NCBI GenBank assembly: GCA_900073065.1 | Contig: FJOG01000066.1 | Coordinates: 149,716 to 213,715 of the forward strand | From: Phialocephala subalpina | Taxonomy: Eukaryota; Ascomycota; Leotiomycetes; Helotiales; Mollisiaceae | Reading direction: 5' to 3' | Length of the DNA: 64,000 bases | Shown here: piece by piece, positions 49,587 to 62,600 of the stretch | Numbering within the stretch: position 1 is the stretch's first letter | Layout: the number at the start of each line of letters is the position of its first letter | Notes under the pieces: model-generated | Seen by the model: the letters and a program-made list of their open reading frames with translations, nothing else | Database searches by the model: none | Told to the model about the DNA's origin: nothing | Program-made: the position numbers and the translations under genes

Positions 49587-51189
49587 TTATTTTCCCTGCT
49601 TCCCAGATGAACTACTCCTCCATAAACCTTTCCGGAACGGTGGCGGGATATGTGCGCCCTTTACCTTGTTGACTAACGAATTCTTCTCTCTCAAACTGGC
49701 CTCGCCCCCTGAAGTATCCTTAAGATCAAAGCTCGAAGTCCTTTCCTCGTCCCGACTTGAACGTCCGAACAAGCTACGAGGTTGTTCAGTAAACCTATCT
49801 TTTCCCCACCACTTTATCAGTGTCTCCCTCTGCACATTTGTTAAAGGGATTATCTCCTGGCCATGCCTGAAATCTCTAGGTACGGCAGTTGTCGGGTGGC
49901 CTGATTCCCAATTCATCAAAGTCTTGTCTTCGTGCTGCCGCATAGGAGCCGGATCTACTAGACTTTCTACGACACATGGCATTGACACAACACATTCAAG
50001 GGCTGCCTCAGGGATTGCGCCGGTAGTGATCGCGTCATCTTTCCCATGTGAATAATCCCCAAAACTCCATGGTGTAGGTGGTTCAAAAGCAGATCCGTTG
50101 CCCGAGTCCAACGCAAATGTCCTAGAGGCGTCATGAATACTTGAAGAAGCCACGGCGTTCTCGGTAGGAAAGGGTAGATCGTTTTCGAAGTCACTATCTT
50201 CTACCCCAGAGATATCTCGTGCCGACCAAACGTTGCTCTTGCTCTGGTTAATAGCCAAAGAGATAGGGTCATAATTGGCTAGAAAGTCCAAGTCATAAGC
50301 CTCGGATAAGACGGACCCGATTGAGTCATGACACCTCGAGCTATTTTCAAGAGAAGGAGTTGGAAGATCCGTGTACTGATCACTTGAGTAGAAGTCCTCA
50401 GAGAAAGATTTCGCTGAATCGACGAATGACGACCAACTCCATCGCGGAGATGTGTCTGAAGGCGTGAATGATCTTAGACTCAAATCATCTGGCTGTGTAG
50501 GTACGGGCTGATTTGTCTCGGCCGGGACATTATATTCGGGAGCAGGTTGGCTGGTCAAGAACTCGTCCTCAGGCTTTGACGTTGCATCTAGTCCGTTTAG
50601 TCGTTGCTTATTCTGAGAACATCGCTCGGGGTCACACTATGCAATATCAATAGCTATGTCTGAAATTCAATCAAGGTACACCTACCTTCATTTTCTGTCG
50701 CCGATGCCGTTCACAAGCAAATCCTCGATTCGCGGCTACCTTTGCACGTTCATCCTTTTCGTATCGTCGCCTTTTGATCTTCGGGTTGAATTCTTTCATT
50801 TTAGAATCCCATGTGAGTATCTGTAGCGTTGGGGAAACGGCTGGTCTGCTTTCCGGATTGGAGGTCGTGGAAGACTCCGTGGGTGGCGTAGATAACTGTT
50901 GACGCATGGTGGATCGCTCGACGTATGAGGATTTTACTTGTTCGGTTTCGCGGGACGGAATTTGCTCTTGGTGCAGAAAGACCTTTATAGCAGTTTGCAT
51001 TTTACTCTCCAGGTCTTTTTGCAGAGGAAAGTAATAGCTCAATGCAACGGCGAGTTCTTTCGAGCCCACAGGTGGTGTCCATTGGAGAGTATAATCGTCA
51101 CCGTAGTTAATTTGGTACTGCGGGGCAGAGAAGATGGGAATGTCGAGATTTACTTGGTCTCCTGAATGGTCTCTGCTGGTTTCTGCCAT
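49587..51189 (-). CDS. fungal putative DNA-binding/nuclear protein with RGFACERHRRQKMKCD motif
   Basis: Two exons, 51189-50686 and 50636-49587, join at a GTAGGT...TAG intron to 517 aa. The junction creates the basic cysteine-containing stretch VAANRGFACERHRRQKMKCD, continuing PERCSQNKQR. This is reminiscent of half of a Zn2Cys6 cluster but lacks the full six-cysteine pattern. Such ACERHRRQKxKC proteins occur in many ascomycetes and are presumed nuclear. The rest is Ser/Pro/Asp-rich and probably disordered (SLRSFTPSDTSPRWSWSSF), ending in a basic tail. Function is not established. Confidence 0.7.
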
Positions 51190-52105
51190 GTCTCTAATGT
51201 CTGTGGCTGGTGACTAGCCTGAAGGCTGAAGTAATTGGTGAATAATTTGGTTACAATAGGAGTACACAACAATGTTGCCTGTGGGCGAGTATCAAATAAG
51301 GAAAATAAAATAAGTAACTTGATCATTGACTACCGAAGTTGAGATAGGATGAGGTGGGGGAACAAAGGCTGCCTGGCTCCTAATCCCGGCGTCCGAAAGG
51401 GGAAAGCCAAATGTTTTTTCTCCGGAGTGGCACAGTAGTCATGTGATGCTCGTATTCCTGGTCACGTGCATACCCCGCTTAAATGCATACTACTAAAGTC
51501 ACATAAGTATACCCGGGCTTCTAAAGGCAGGGCTTTGCGGCATAATTGCACAGCCTTGCCTCACGAGGCGTTTCGGTAACCGATTCCCGTCAGGTGGCAG
51601 AAGTCCTAAAAATAGACAGAACTGTGGGAGCCAGTGGGAGCCGAAGCCCCTGAACGCGGGGTTAGGCTTTACTCCAACCACTCCGCCATTATCGGTATCG
51701 CCATATTATTCACGAGATTGCCCAGTTTCCCAAGCTTGAATTGAAATACATATAAAGCCGGCGACCTGACTTCTAAGTCAAGTCTCAATTATCATCGCCG
51801 AGTCTCAACTCCCTTGCATGCTGCTGTCTCACACATCCATCGTGAACTTCAATTACCTCGACCATTCATCACTAAATTTACATAACCTCGCAAATAATCG
51901 AAGGCGAATATAAATTCACTAGCTGATCTTTCCCGATTTGGAGGGGGCCGAACGATTCACTGCGCCTTCCTCAATCACCAAAACGTGTAACTGGCATATA
52001 AAAGAGTTCCTCAAGCGAACCCGAACCTTCCAACATCAACATCAACAGCAAGCCTCAACATCGTGCACATCAATCATTCTACAGCTTGCATACGGAACAA
52101 TAACC
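51190..52105. promoter_or_regulatory. divergent intergenic region, partly transcribed leader
   Basis: Separates the putative nuclear protein from the DUF1993 gene. A tataaa-type motif near 51752 could serve the plus-strand gene. A tRNA-like A-box stretch near 51600-51690 was examined and not accepted. Confidence 0.35.
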
Positions 52106-53303
52106 ATGGCCTCTTCCTCTTCCTCAGTCAACATCCACGACGTCTTCATCCCAATGTACATCCGCGCCCTTCAAAACACCTCGCACATCCTCACAAAAGG
52201 CTTCTCCTACACCAATTCACAAGGTATCCCAATTCAAGAAGTCCTCAACTGGCGCCTCGCACCCGACATGAACCCGCTCAGCTTCCAAGTCCGAAACATC
52301 TGCAATATCGCCAGAAACCTCATCGTCATCGTTTTGGGCACGCCTTTACCTACGTNNNNNNNNNNNNNNNNNNNNNNNNNNNNNNNNNNNNNNNNNNNNN
52401 NNNNNNNNNNNNNNNNNNNNNNNNNNNNNNNNNNNNNNNNNNNNNNNNNNNNNNNNNNNNNNNNNNNNNNNNNNNNNNNNNNNNNNNNNNNNNNNNNNNN
52501 NNNNNNNNNNNNNNNNNNNNNNNNNNNNNNNNNNNNNNNNNNNNNNNNNNNNNNNNNNNNNNNNNNNNNNNNNNNNNNNNNNNNNNNNNNNNNNNNNNNN
52601 NNNNNNNNNNNNNNNNNNNNNNNNNNNNNNNNNNNNNNNNNNNNNNNNNNNNNNNNNNNNNNNNNNNNNNNNNNNNNNNNNNNNNNNNNNNNNNNNNNNN
52701 NNNNNNNNNNNNNNNNNNNNNNNNNNNNNNNNNNNNNNNNNNNNNNNNNNNNNNNNNNNNNNNNNNNNNNNNNNNNNNNNNNNNNNNNNNNNNNNNNNNN
52801 NNNNNNNNNNNNNNNNNNNNNNNNNNNNNNNNNNNNNNNNNNNNNNNNNNNNNNNNNNNNNNNNNNNNNNNNNNNNNNNNNNNNNNNNNNNNNNNNNNNN
52901 NNNNNNNNNNNNNNNNNNNNNNNNNNNNNNNNNNNNNNNNNNNNNNNNNNNNNNNNNNNNNNNNNNNNNNNNNNNNNNNNNNNNNNNNNNNNNNNNNNNN
53001 NNNNNNNNNNNNNNNNNNNNNNNNNNNNNNNNNNNNNNNNNTGATGATGCGTCGTTCGCGGAGTTGCAAACCCGGATCGCGAGCACGATTGATATGTTAA
53101 AGGGGACGACGAGAGAGCAGTTCGAGGGACGGGATCAAGCTTCTGTTACGGTGCGAGAACTGGGATCCAAGATGAAGGGCATCGAGTACGTGCAGGAGTT
53201 CGGAGTGCCGAACTTCTACTTTCATAATAGCATGCTGTATGCGCTGTTTCGAGGACATGCGGCACCGATTGGCAAGTGGGATTACTTGAGAGGTGGAAAT
53301 TAG
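52106..53303 (+). CDS. DUF1993 family protein, interrupted by an assembly gap
   Basis: The N-terminal part (52106-52355) reads VNIHDVFIPMYIRALQNTSH, then ILTKGF, LAPDMNPLSFQVRNICNIAR and GTPLPT. The C-terminal part (53043-53303) reads DDASFAELQTRIASTIDMLK, then GVPNFYFHNSMLYALFRGHA and GKWDYLRGGN. Together they cover a normal DUF1993 protein of about 170-180 aa from start to stop; family members need only a handful of residues between the two blocks. The 686 N therefore do not represent coding length. Either the gap size is arbitrary or an intron or insertion lies there. Fungal DUF1993 proteins are small helical-bundle proteins of unknown role. Confidence 0.8.
52356..53041. other. assembly gap (N run)
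   Basis: 686 unresolved bases inside the DUF1993 gene. Open frames reported across it are meaningless. Confidence 1.
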
Positions 53304-53989
53304 TGCTTTTGGCGTACCCATCTTTGAGATATTCAAATTGGAATAGAGTAGTAGAACTAGAAAGCAAATTTTACCTATTATTTCAAAATTCACTCTCTTT
53401 TCCAATCTAATACCCTCAAAGTTCCTTCTACCATTTATTTTATCCTTGTTATCTTCTTTTCCTTTAGCCTTTATTATAAAAGATATATAATTGGCCGTCC
53501 GCCATAAGGACTAATATAAACCTTTTTTTGGGGGGGGGGGTCACGTGAAAGGTGGGGTTAAAAAGGGAATGATCGATTTTCCCAAACTTCGATAGGGGTG
53601 CCAAATACAGTCTTTTGATTGGTCTGTTAAGAAATATCCCCTGCACGTGACTCTCGGTAGCCTCCGGTTAAAAACACCAAAACCTTAGTTTGCTTGCGAT
53701 TACGTTGCACTTTAAATATTAATTTAACTTATTATACAAACTATTCTATACTTGCAAAGAAGTTGAAACTGAATTAGAAGCATTCATTTTCCAAGTTTCA
53801 ACCAAATCTATTAATCCGTTGTTACGTTATTAATTAATAAGTAGTCGCGCGCTGCATATCGCGATCGCAAAACCTCCTCAGTACGTTTCTGCCTAAGGCA
53901 CTAAGGCCACTAGACGCTGGAACGCCAAAATGCTATTGCCTGAGGCATTAAGGCTACCAGCCACCAGAAGCTGGAAAGAACTCCAAAAT
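53304..53989. other. boundary between gene-rich and A+T-rich repeat DNA
   Basis: Contains the DUF1993 3' flank, a T7G10-type tract near 53522-53540, and two similar short stretches near 53893-53970 (cct.aggca.taaggc...gctgga), a decayed direct repeat. Base composition drops sharply in G+C from here on. Confidence 0.5.
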
Positions 53990-53999
53990 CTTACTCTAT

Positions 54000-55240
54000 T
54001 TATAACTCTATAGATACAGCATCAGAAGATTCTGAAACAGATTATGTGCCCGTCCAGAGACAGTTTAGACAGACAGGCCGATGGCAAAAGGGAGATTGCC
54101 TTTGAGAAGTTGATGCAGATGCAGGAAGAGCTAAGCAAGATGATTGCTGCTTATCAGTAGGAGAGAGGGGTTGCTTAATAGGTTTTTTATAAGAGGCTTA
54201 TTTTTTGTAAGATAGTAGTGTTTTTGACAGCCTTTTATAATTTATTGCCCTATAGGCAGAAGTAGCAGCGCAAGTCTAAGATTAGCTACTCTAGGAATTT
54301 GATAAAGCAAACCAGCGGGATACAAAACGGCTTGAGATTGCAGATTCCAAGACGGAAAAGAGCGATAATACTAATTAGTAGAACTTTGTGCAATGGCGAC
54401 CGCACTTTGGTAGTCGCAACATTAGACGCATTGCTCATGCTAGTAGGTTGCCGGACCGGAACGACAAACAGCTACAACGTGTGAGCGAAATCGTCAATTT
54501 AATGATTAAGAGTGCTGTGGATGGGCTGAGTAGCTTGCACGACGATACTCCGTATTGGCTGCGAACGGCGAACTCGACTGAGAAGGCTGAGAACCGGCCT
54601 ATAGTGCGGTTGTAGAACGAGGATAGCTTAAACCGTTATATTGCTTATTTTCGGCGTTTTGCTTGTTATTTGCTGCGAGTGTACGTAGCGCAGAAAGAGG
54701 GGGAGAGCCGTGAAGGTGATGAAAGTGAGAGCGGGGATGAAGGGTTAATAGATAGTAATAGAGAGGTTGTTGCAGACGAAGTTGAGGAGGGTGAAGAAGG
54801 GGATGAGAACTAGTAGGCTAATGACAGTGGAGAGATTGACGTGATGAAAGACTGCTGTGAACTGACGAAATTCAGCCCGGAATAGGAGTAGTTGTTGCAA
54901 GATATACTCGAGTCATTAAAATTGGGAGAAGATGAGGATATTTAAGTTTAAAAGATGAGTGTACTTATAATGTCTATGATTTTGTAGAGCTTGAAAGGCT
55001 ACGATCGATTTGATAATCCCTTGATTTATTTTGTAGCTGTTTTGGGAATTGTTGAAGACGAAAACCGCTTGAGACGTAGTGATAAGTACTCGTATATGCT
55101 TACTAGGTTTATGTATTGCGTCCGGGTATAGTTTGTTGAGTATAATTATACTGCTAGTAGTAACGAGATGTAACGGTTGGCTCGCTCAGCTAACTGTAGG
55201 GTTGGTTGTAGGTGATAAAGACTAAGTGATTCCAATGAAA
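54000..55240 (+). mobile_element. fragment of a telomere-linked RecQ helicase-like element (family A), RIP-degraded
   Basis: With occasional TAG/TAA stops, one strand reads QWRPHFGSRNIRRIAHASRL, then RVSEIVNLMIKSAVDGLSSL, RYIAYFRRFACYLLRVYVAQ, an acidic stretch, and IYFVAVLGIVEDENRLR. This is the N-terminal region typical of fungal TLH-type helicase proteins upstream of the helicase domain. The helicase domain itself is not present here; the element is cut off near 55240. It is distinct in sequence from the larger copy at 59640-64000 but matches it in order (compare ISGLAVLGMREDDGWL at about 60580-60625). Confidence 0.55.
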
Positions 55241-55615
55241 AGTAACGTTTAAGCCTAGTTATTAAGTATGGTGTTAAGATATTATATTTGAGTTGAGTAC
55301 GAAGCTCCTATTTAAGGGAATCCTATCTGCTTATATAGAACCTTTTTATTCTTAGAGTCTAAAATGGTGGAGTCCCGAACGCGTTTAAAACTCCATTGTC
55401 CGGGACTCCGTCACGTGACCACTAAGTCCCGTGTCCCCATGATCCTAGGGTCTACTTGTAACCGAGCTTACTCGCTTACTGAGCCTATAGTCCACTAGAT
55501 CATGTGAGTCGTAATACTATCCCCTTTCCGGCTAACGTAGTCCCGACGCTTAAATTCAAAGTGAAAAGCGCCGCTCTCGCGTCGCATTCTTCCCTTCTTC
55601 CCATCCTTCCTCACC

Positions 55616-56031
55616 ATGTCGCCCATCGCACATAAGAAAAGAAAAGAAAAGCTAACACTCGCTTTGCGCATCGAAAAATCGAAGCGCTTAACTAAAACGT
55701 ATTCCTACTACCGGAATTATACCCGCCAATATTTCTTAAACAAATTCGAGTCGCCGCGTTATTCCGAGTATATTCGATCCAAATAGTCTTATAATTCCGC
55801 GGGCTACCTAGAAATAATAGTGCGCAGGCCCGTGTATCGCTTCTTCTATAGTCCTCGACCTAAAAGACCCCCGTTAATTACTTTTAAACCTCCTCTTAAT
55901 CCCGTGCTAAATTTTCTTATTTCTTGGCTATTAACTTTCGAATTAAACGTTTTCGAACTCGAAATAATCGACTTACTCCTCTAAGTAAACCCGAGTTTTG
56001 ACGATAAAACGATTCAAGTTTCTCAAGGCAA
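55616..56031 (+). pseudogene. unknown basic ORF with intact start, two in-frame stops
   Basis: From an ATG after a CT-rich leader the frame reads MSPIAHKKRKEKLTLALRIE and RYSEYIRSK, then meets TAG and, further on, one TAA, and ends at a TAA at 56029-56031 (about 138 codons). The product is Lys/Arg/Tyr-rich. Both internal stops are explained by C-to-T at CAG/CAA. The upstream 250 bp are much less A+T-rich than the rest of the block and look like a promoter. I do not recognise the protein; it could be the first ORF of a transposon. Confidence 0.4.
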
Positions 56032-56039
56032 TTAAAGTT

Positions 56040-58905
56040 TCGTTTAAATTCCTATATATTTTTTAAATGTAAATATCTTTACTATTTAATCAAATATTTG
56101 ATTTGTTTTCTAATATATTAATAATCTAAGATTTCTTTTACATTATATTCGGCGTTTAAATTGACTAATTCGATTTTAACTTTTAAAGCTCGTAGTACTC
56201 TTAGTAGTGCTAATTCGAGGAGGGATATATGAAATATTGGATGTATATTTATATTATTGAGTAGCGTAAATTCGTAATTAATTAGATTTTTGATTTTTTT
56301 GATTTTATATAATCTAATTTTCTTGTGATTTAATTTGTCGTTTAATCGTTTCGTCTTAATATTCCGACGAATTAAATAAATATATTTTTTTTTTAAGCGT
56401 AAATTTTATATTACGATGCTTATTATAATATAGCGTTGATTTAATAGCTATAAACTATATATTTTCTGCAAGTTTTTCGCGTAAAGACTTTAGTTTATCG
56501 ATTTGAATCTTGGCATTCTATGTTTTCGATTCTATTGAGTGCGGTATTTGATATACTTTGGGTTCGTATTTATAATTAGCGTAGAAAAGCGAGACCTTCG
56601 TGCTTTCTATTACTACGCTATTATATGCGAATTATATTAATAGTAAAAATTTCGTTTAATTGCTTTATTGATAATTAACATAGTAATAAAGATATATTTT
56701 TATGATTTAATTTAATCGTTCCGTTTATCTATTTATTTAAAGGTAAAAAACTATTGAGAACTTTTATTTAATTTTTAGTAGTGCGATTAAAGTAATCTAG
56801 AATTTCGAAGTAAAAAATTTATCTCGATTTAAGATAATCTCGTTTAATACTTTATAATTAATTACTATAATTCGTAAGAATATATAAATTAAATCTTTTA
56901 TTGTATATATTTTAAAGTATAGGATTATATACGCGTATTTCGTAAGCTTATCCGTGATTACGAGGATAACGTCGTATTTAATACTTAATACTAATTTTCT
57001 CGAAAGTAATAATTTTACTACGAAATCCCACGCAATAAACTTTTAAGCGCTTAAAAGTGTATTTAGTAATCGTATATTGCCATAAGGAGTATACTTCGCG
57101 GCCTTATTCCGAATACACGTATCGTATTTACTAATAACCTTAGTGGCTTTCCCTTTAAATCCTAAAATATAGAAATCTTTAGAGATCCGCTTTATAATCT
57201 TCGTAATTCCTTAGTACTTATAAATTAAGAGTTTATATTGCGTTTTAATGAATTTTAATTAGAGATTCTTAGGAATATAAAGCTTCCCTTAGAATCGTAA
57301 TATCCTAAACTTATTCGTGAATAGCCCTATCGATTATTATAAAGCTATTTTTATAACAAAGTCCTTATTATAATTTCTTTTGAAATTATCGATAAGCGTT
57401 ATATCGATTAACTTCGAAATAATAGTAATTATTACTTTATTAAATATTAAGTCGCCTTTAATTTCCTTAAGTATCGCGTGTAAAAGAAGTTTGATATTAT
57501 TTTAATATTCCGATTTCCGATTAAAAGTATTTACTTTACCGTTTTCCGATCTTTTGATATATAAAATTTTAAAGTTATATATAATTAATATTTCGGTTTA
57601 TCGTATTTGTCTTCGGTTGAATTCCTTTGTTATAATGAAAAATACCAAGTTTTTATGGTTAGTATATATTTATACTTAATATTTCGATTTTTCTAAATAA
57701 ATTCTTTATATTCGAAATGTTTTTATAATCGCAAGTAACTCTTTATCGTAAATTTCGTAGTTTAATTCTATTAGTAATATTTTGCGAGAATAATATATGA
57801 TTAGCTATTATTTGCTTTGCTCGTTAAATTGGTTAAATATTACGCCAATTGCAAAGTTTAATGCGTTCGTTTCGACGATAATATATTTATTTAAATCGAA
57901 CGTAAAAAGAAACGATACTTTCGTAAAGCGTTATTTGAGCTAATCGAAAGCTCTTTAGGCCTCGCTTATCTACTCGAATGTTTAATCCTTTTTCGTTAAT
58001 ATTATCAAAAGTATTATTATTGTAAAATACCTTTTCATAAAACGTCGATAAAAGTTCGCAAATCTTAAAAAAAACTATACGTTTTTAATTGTTTTAAATG
58101 CCTACTAACTAAGTACTATCGATACCTTCGTAAGGTCCATCGATAAACTTCCGATTGAGACTACGTAACTTAAAAAGTCTGTTTTTTCCACATAGAATTT
58201 ATACTTCTCGGGCTTACAAACCAAATTCATATTCCTTAAAGTAATTAATACTACTTTAATATCGTTAATATATTTAACGAGCGTTTTAAAATATACTAAA
58301 ATATCGTTTAAATAATAAATAACCGTAATATCCAAAAATAGTCGTAAAACGGTATTTATTATGCGTATACACGTAATTAGCGCGTTAATCAAACTAAAAA
58401 GCATAATTAAATATTCCTAATATTTATACTTTATTTTGAACGCTATTTTCCATTCTTCTCCTTTCTTCATTCGAACCAAGTTATAAGCTCTACGTAAATC
58501 CAACTTACTAAAGATTTTAGCTCCTTGAAATTTATCGCGTAACTTATTCGCTAGTAATAGTAAGTATCGATTTTTAACGGTAATCTCGTTAATCTTTCGG
58601 TAATTAATATATAATTATTTCGATTTATCCTTTTTTAGTACGAATAATATCGGGCTATTTATTAGCGAAACCGATAATCGTATAAATCCTTTTACTAAGT
58701 TCTCGTCGATATATTCCTTAAGCGTCTTTAAATCGTTTATCGATATTTAGTAAATAAATAAATACGGTAGTTCCTTTCCGTCTTATAAAGGTATCTCGTA
58801 GTCTTATTACCCATATTTAAAAAGTGCCTCGATTTTTTTCTCGTTTTTAAAGAGATTTAAAAACTCGTGGTATTCTATTAGTATTTGTTTCAATAATAGA
58901 TCCTA
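56040..58905 (-). mobile_element. Ty3/gypsy retrotransposon pol fragment, RIP-degraded
   Basis: On the minus strand the RT domain is clear: [52 protein letters not shown], and YYLNDILVYFKTL where active elements have YxDD. RNase H- and integrase-like sequence should lie toward 56040 but is too mutated to delimit. There is no gag or protease to the right of 58905, where a different element begins, so the copy is 5'-truncated. I could not define LTRs. Confidence 0.75.
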
Positions 58906-59128
58906 ACCATTATTATTGGATGGACTTAACCCCAAGTCCGTTTATTTCCCTATATAACCCATTAGCATAAATTTGCCAAGGGGGTCAAGTCCGTTTTACT
59001 AAGTCCGTTTATTAGGGTTACGTCCAAATAAACTCGGATGCGGCTCAAATTCGAGTATAAGTTGGCCCTGGTATATGCGATACTAACCCCGTCAAAATAT
59101 TAACCCAAAGCCCACCATAGGGTGATTT

Positions 59129-59628
59129 ATTATGACCATAATTTAGTAACTGGATTTTTGATAGGGGAAAATAAGCGTATAGGCTTAGTCAGCAAAATTG
59201 GAGATTTTAAGCATAAAGTGAGTATAATAGCATAAAAGCATAAAATTAGAAATTATAATTAGATATTACGCGTGATTTTTAAGCCGCAATTTAATACGCG
59301 TTAAGTAAGAAAATATATAAAGTAAAAGTAGAATTTGAAACTTTAATAAAAAAACCCAATTTATTCGATTTGTATTCGATTATGACCATAATTTAGTAAC
59401 TGGATTTTTGATAGGGGAAAATAAGCGTATAGGCTTAGTCAGCAAAATTGGAGATTTTAAGCATAAAGTGAGTATAATAGCATAAAAGCATAAAATTAGA
59501 AATTATAATTAGATATTACGCGTGATTTTTAAGCCGCAATTTAATACGCGTTAAGTAAGAAAATATATAAAGTAAAAGTAGAATTTGAAACTTTAATAAA
59601 AAAACCCAATTTATTCGATTTGTATTCG
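59129..59628. repeat. 250-bp tandem duplication, two identical copies
   Basis: 59129-59378 and 59379-59628 are the same sequence by line-to-line comparison, including the A+T-rich RIP pattern. It lies in the leader of the second RecQ-like element. Confidence 0.9.
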
Positions 59629-59639
59629 CCTAAGAGAGA

Positions 59640-62600
59640 CGGGTTGAAGTATTAATAGCAAGATAATTATGGCAACTTATGTTAGTATATTGCGTGTTAA
59701 GCCCGCAAAATCCAGGAGTATTATCGCGTTGTTTACTAATGGGAAAACCCGCAGAAGAAAAGTAGGCCCAAGACGGGAAGAGGGGTGTAAATTCTATGGA
59801 GGATTAGAGTTTATTGCTAGTATTTTTTCATCCGCGGACCGGGAGTATAATATTTTGAGGTTTAAGTAGCGGGATCTAGTTTAGCCATACCACCCGGAGA
59901 TGTCGATTTGGAGGCTATGAAGAAGCAGTTAGATTAAGCCATGTAATAGGCCGCTGAGGACGAACGTCGTCAGATTACCGAACCAGAAGAAGCCCGGGAG
60001 CCCAATTTATGGTTACGTCGCGTGGGATGGGTTGAGTATTTGGAAGCATTTGATCAGATCGAATTACGGGCATTGGTTGCACCCGTGAAGGACGACGAGC
60101 CCGAGTTAGAAGTGTTATGTAAGGCGTTTGATTAGTTGATCCAGGACGCATAATACCATTGTGTTCGGCAGGTGGTTGAGTTGGAGATATTGTTTGAAGT
60201 GAATAGAAAGGAGGTGAATAAAGAAGTCCAGATGCCGTTTAATAGTTGGATGGATATTACTACTGTTAAGGCGTATATGGAGGTTTGCAAGTAGTTGATG
60301 CGTTATATATTCCGGTTTAAGGATATTAAGCCCGAGAAGTAGCCGGGGTATAAGTTGACGGAAAGACAATAGATGTGTATTGAGGATATGTGGACCAGCA
60401 TTGAGGAATTTGTATGGTGGAAGGAGGAGCAAATGGGAGGTTTTAGAAGCGGGGAAGAGGAGGAGGAAGAATCAGATGAGGAGATAGAATGGATGGGCCG
60501 GATCTAATGGTAGATTTTATGGTTGTAGATAGCGTTGTTAAACCAGCTATTGCAAGACGACGAGTACAAGAGCGTGTTGATTAGTGGATTGGCGGTTTTG
60601 GGGATGCGGGAGGATGATGGATGGTTAGATGCCGAGGATTATACGCCCAAATATTCGGCGGTGATTAAGTTGGCCCGGTTGATGGTAGTTCAAGAGGCGT
60701 ATGAGCGTCGACGGGAAGCTATTAAGTAATACGAGAGCTGTGGTTTGAGCACCCAAGTAGCCCAGGAGAAAGCGTTTAGCTATTACGTTTTAATACGCAG
60801 TTTAGTCTAATCGTTTATAACTATGGCTTATAATGGAAGGGATCTCATGCCCATGCAATGGTTATACCGGAGCCGGTCGTATGGATTCAAGATTCGGTAT
60901 ACCACCACGGCCGAGGGGAAGATCCAGTGGATTAGAGATGATGTTTTATATGCTAATATGCGGTTTAGTATAAGCTAGTTTCGGGGGATAATTTATAGGT
61001 TGGTTAGGGAGGCACGAGAAGAGTTATTTGAGAAGTTGATGGTAGTAAGGATGGGTGTAGATTAAGAAGTAGATATAAAGCAAGTGCCACTGATCTATTG
61101 GGACAAGATGGTGGACTAGCCGTCAGAAACCCGGGTGGGGTGGTTATTTTTGGACGATGAGCGGAATTAATTTATAGCATGTAAGTAGTGGTAATTGTAC
61201 GAGCGGATGTATAAAGAGGAGCAGTTGAGAGAGCAATTTATGGATAATGCAGGGAAGTTGAAGCGGGAAGCCGTTGCCGCATATTAGCGTTATAGAGAAC
61301 GATTCCAGGAGTTATTATAGGTTTTAATGATATTATTATCATAGTCCCCCCGCGCCCCCGAGTTGTTTGCCATGCGGTGGAAGAATACCGCATATAATGG
61401 GGTCCGGAATATCGTGATTAAAGAAGGGTTGGTAGGATACGTGGCCTAGTATTATAAGGGGTATCGGAGTAATGGAAACATTAAGATTATCTATTGGTAT
61501 TTGCCCCGGGAAGTTGGGGAGTTATTGGTATATTATTTATAGTTGGTATTACCGTTTTGGGAGAAGTTATAGTTCCAGGTCATAAGACGTGATTGTTTTA
61601 GTCCGTTTTTATGGGGAGATGGCCAGAAGAAGGAGCACTGGCAGTGGACCGGTCTAAAGCAACGGCAACAAGTAGCCACGGGAGCAGATAGTCAACAAGA
61701 AAAAGACTCCATTAAATAATCAAGTAGCTAAGATCATACGTTCGCCCAATAACCATCCCGTTTATGGACGTCCGAACGAGGACGTTAAATTTTAAAAGAG
61801 GTAGCAAAGAAGTTAATAAGCGTTAAAAGTTACGGGATTAGCTCGAACCGGCATATTATAATCGCTATATTGCGTTAATATTGTCGAGAAGACCGATTTA
61901 AGGATAAAAAGACGAAGTTAAAAGAGGTTAATAATTGGGATAAGGATAATATTAACGGGGACGATCTATGGGATTTGTAAGCCGGTCACGGGACCTATAT
62001 TGCCGGTATGATTTACGCCAGGGAGTTGATGGAAGGTGATAGTTTTATTATTAGCCGCCGTGAGAAGTTCTGTTATGTTAACTATATATAGTATTGTTTT
62101 TTGGGGTTTCTGTTAGTATATTAAGGGGTTGGGATGAGTGGGAGAGCCAAGAGAAAGCGGCAGGTATATGAGGAAGAGATGCAAAACGCGCAATTAGCCC
62201 GGTGGAAGCGATTGCGGGGCGTTAATATCCATCGAGAGTTGGAATAGATATTGGGGAGTAAGGCCCGATTCCGTGGGTTGCAAGAGCCCGTGTTAAAAGC
62301 TATCATAAAGCATAAGAGCCCCATTGTAGCGGTGATGGGAACCGGGGTTAAGAAGACGTTATTATTCTAATTGCCGGCTAAGAGTATGAATTCCGGCACT
62401 ACTATTATTATCAGCCCATTGGTTTCATTACAAGAATATATAATGGAAAGATATTAGTAAGCCGGGATTTCATGTGTGAAATGGGACCCCCGATATTGCT
62501 ATTCCCCTAGCCAGATTGTTATTATCACGCCCGAGTTAGCGGTTAGCAAGACGTTTAGGACGTTTTTGGACTGGTTATAAGGGTTGCATTTATTAGAGCG

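Noticed and set aside
51595..51695. tRNA-like stretch on the minus strand with a TGGCGGAGTGG A-box-like motif and a downstream TTTTT
   Set aside because: No 7-bp acceptor stem pairs, the B-box is poor (GGCTTCGGCTCC with an extra base) and no anticodon loop can be placed.
51938..53100. Long open frames on both strands across 52-53.1 kb
   Set aside because: They are open only because they run through the N gap; just the two ends carry sense (DUF1993).
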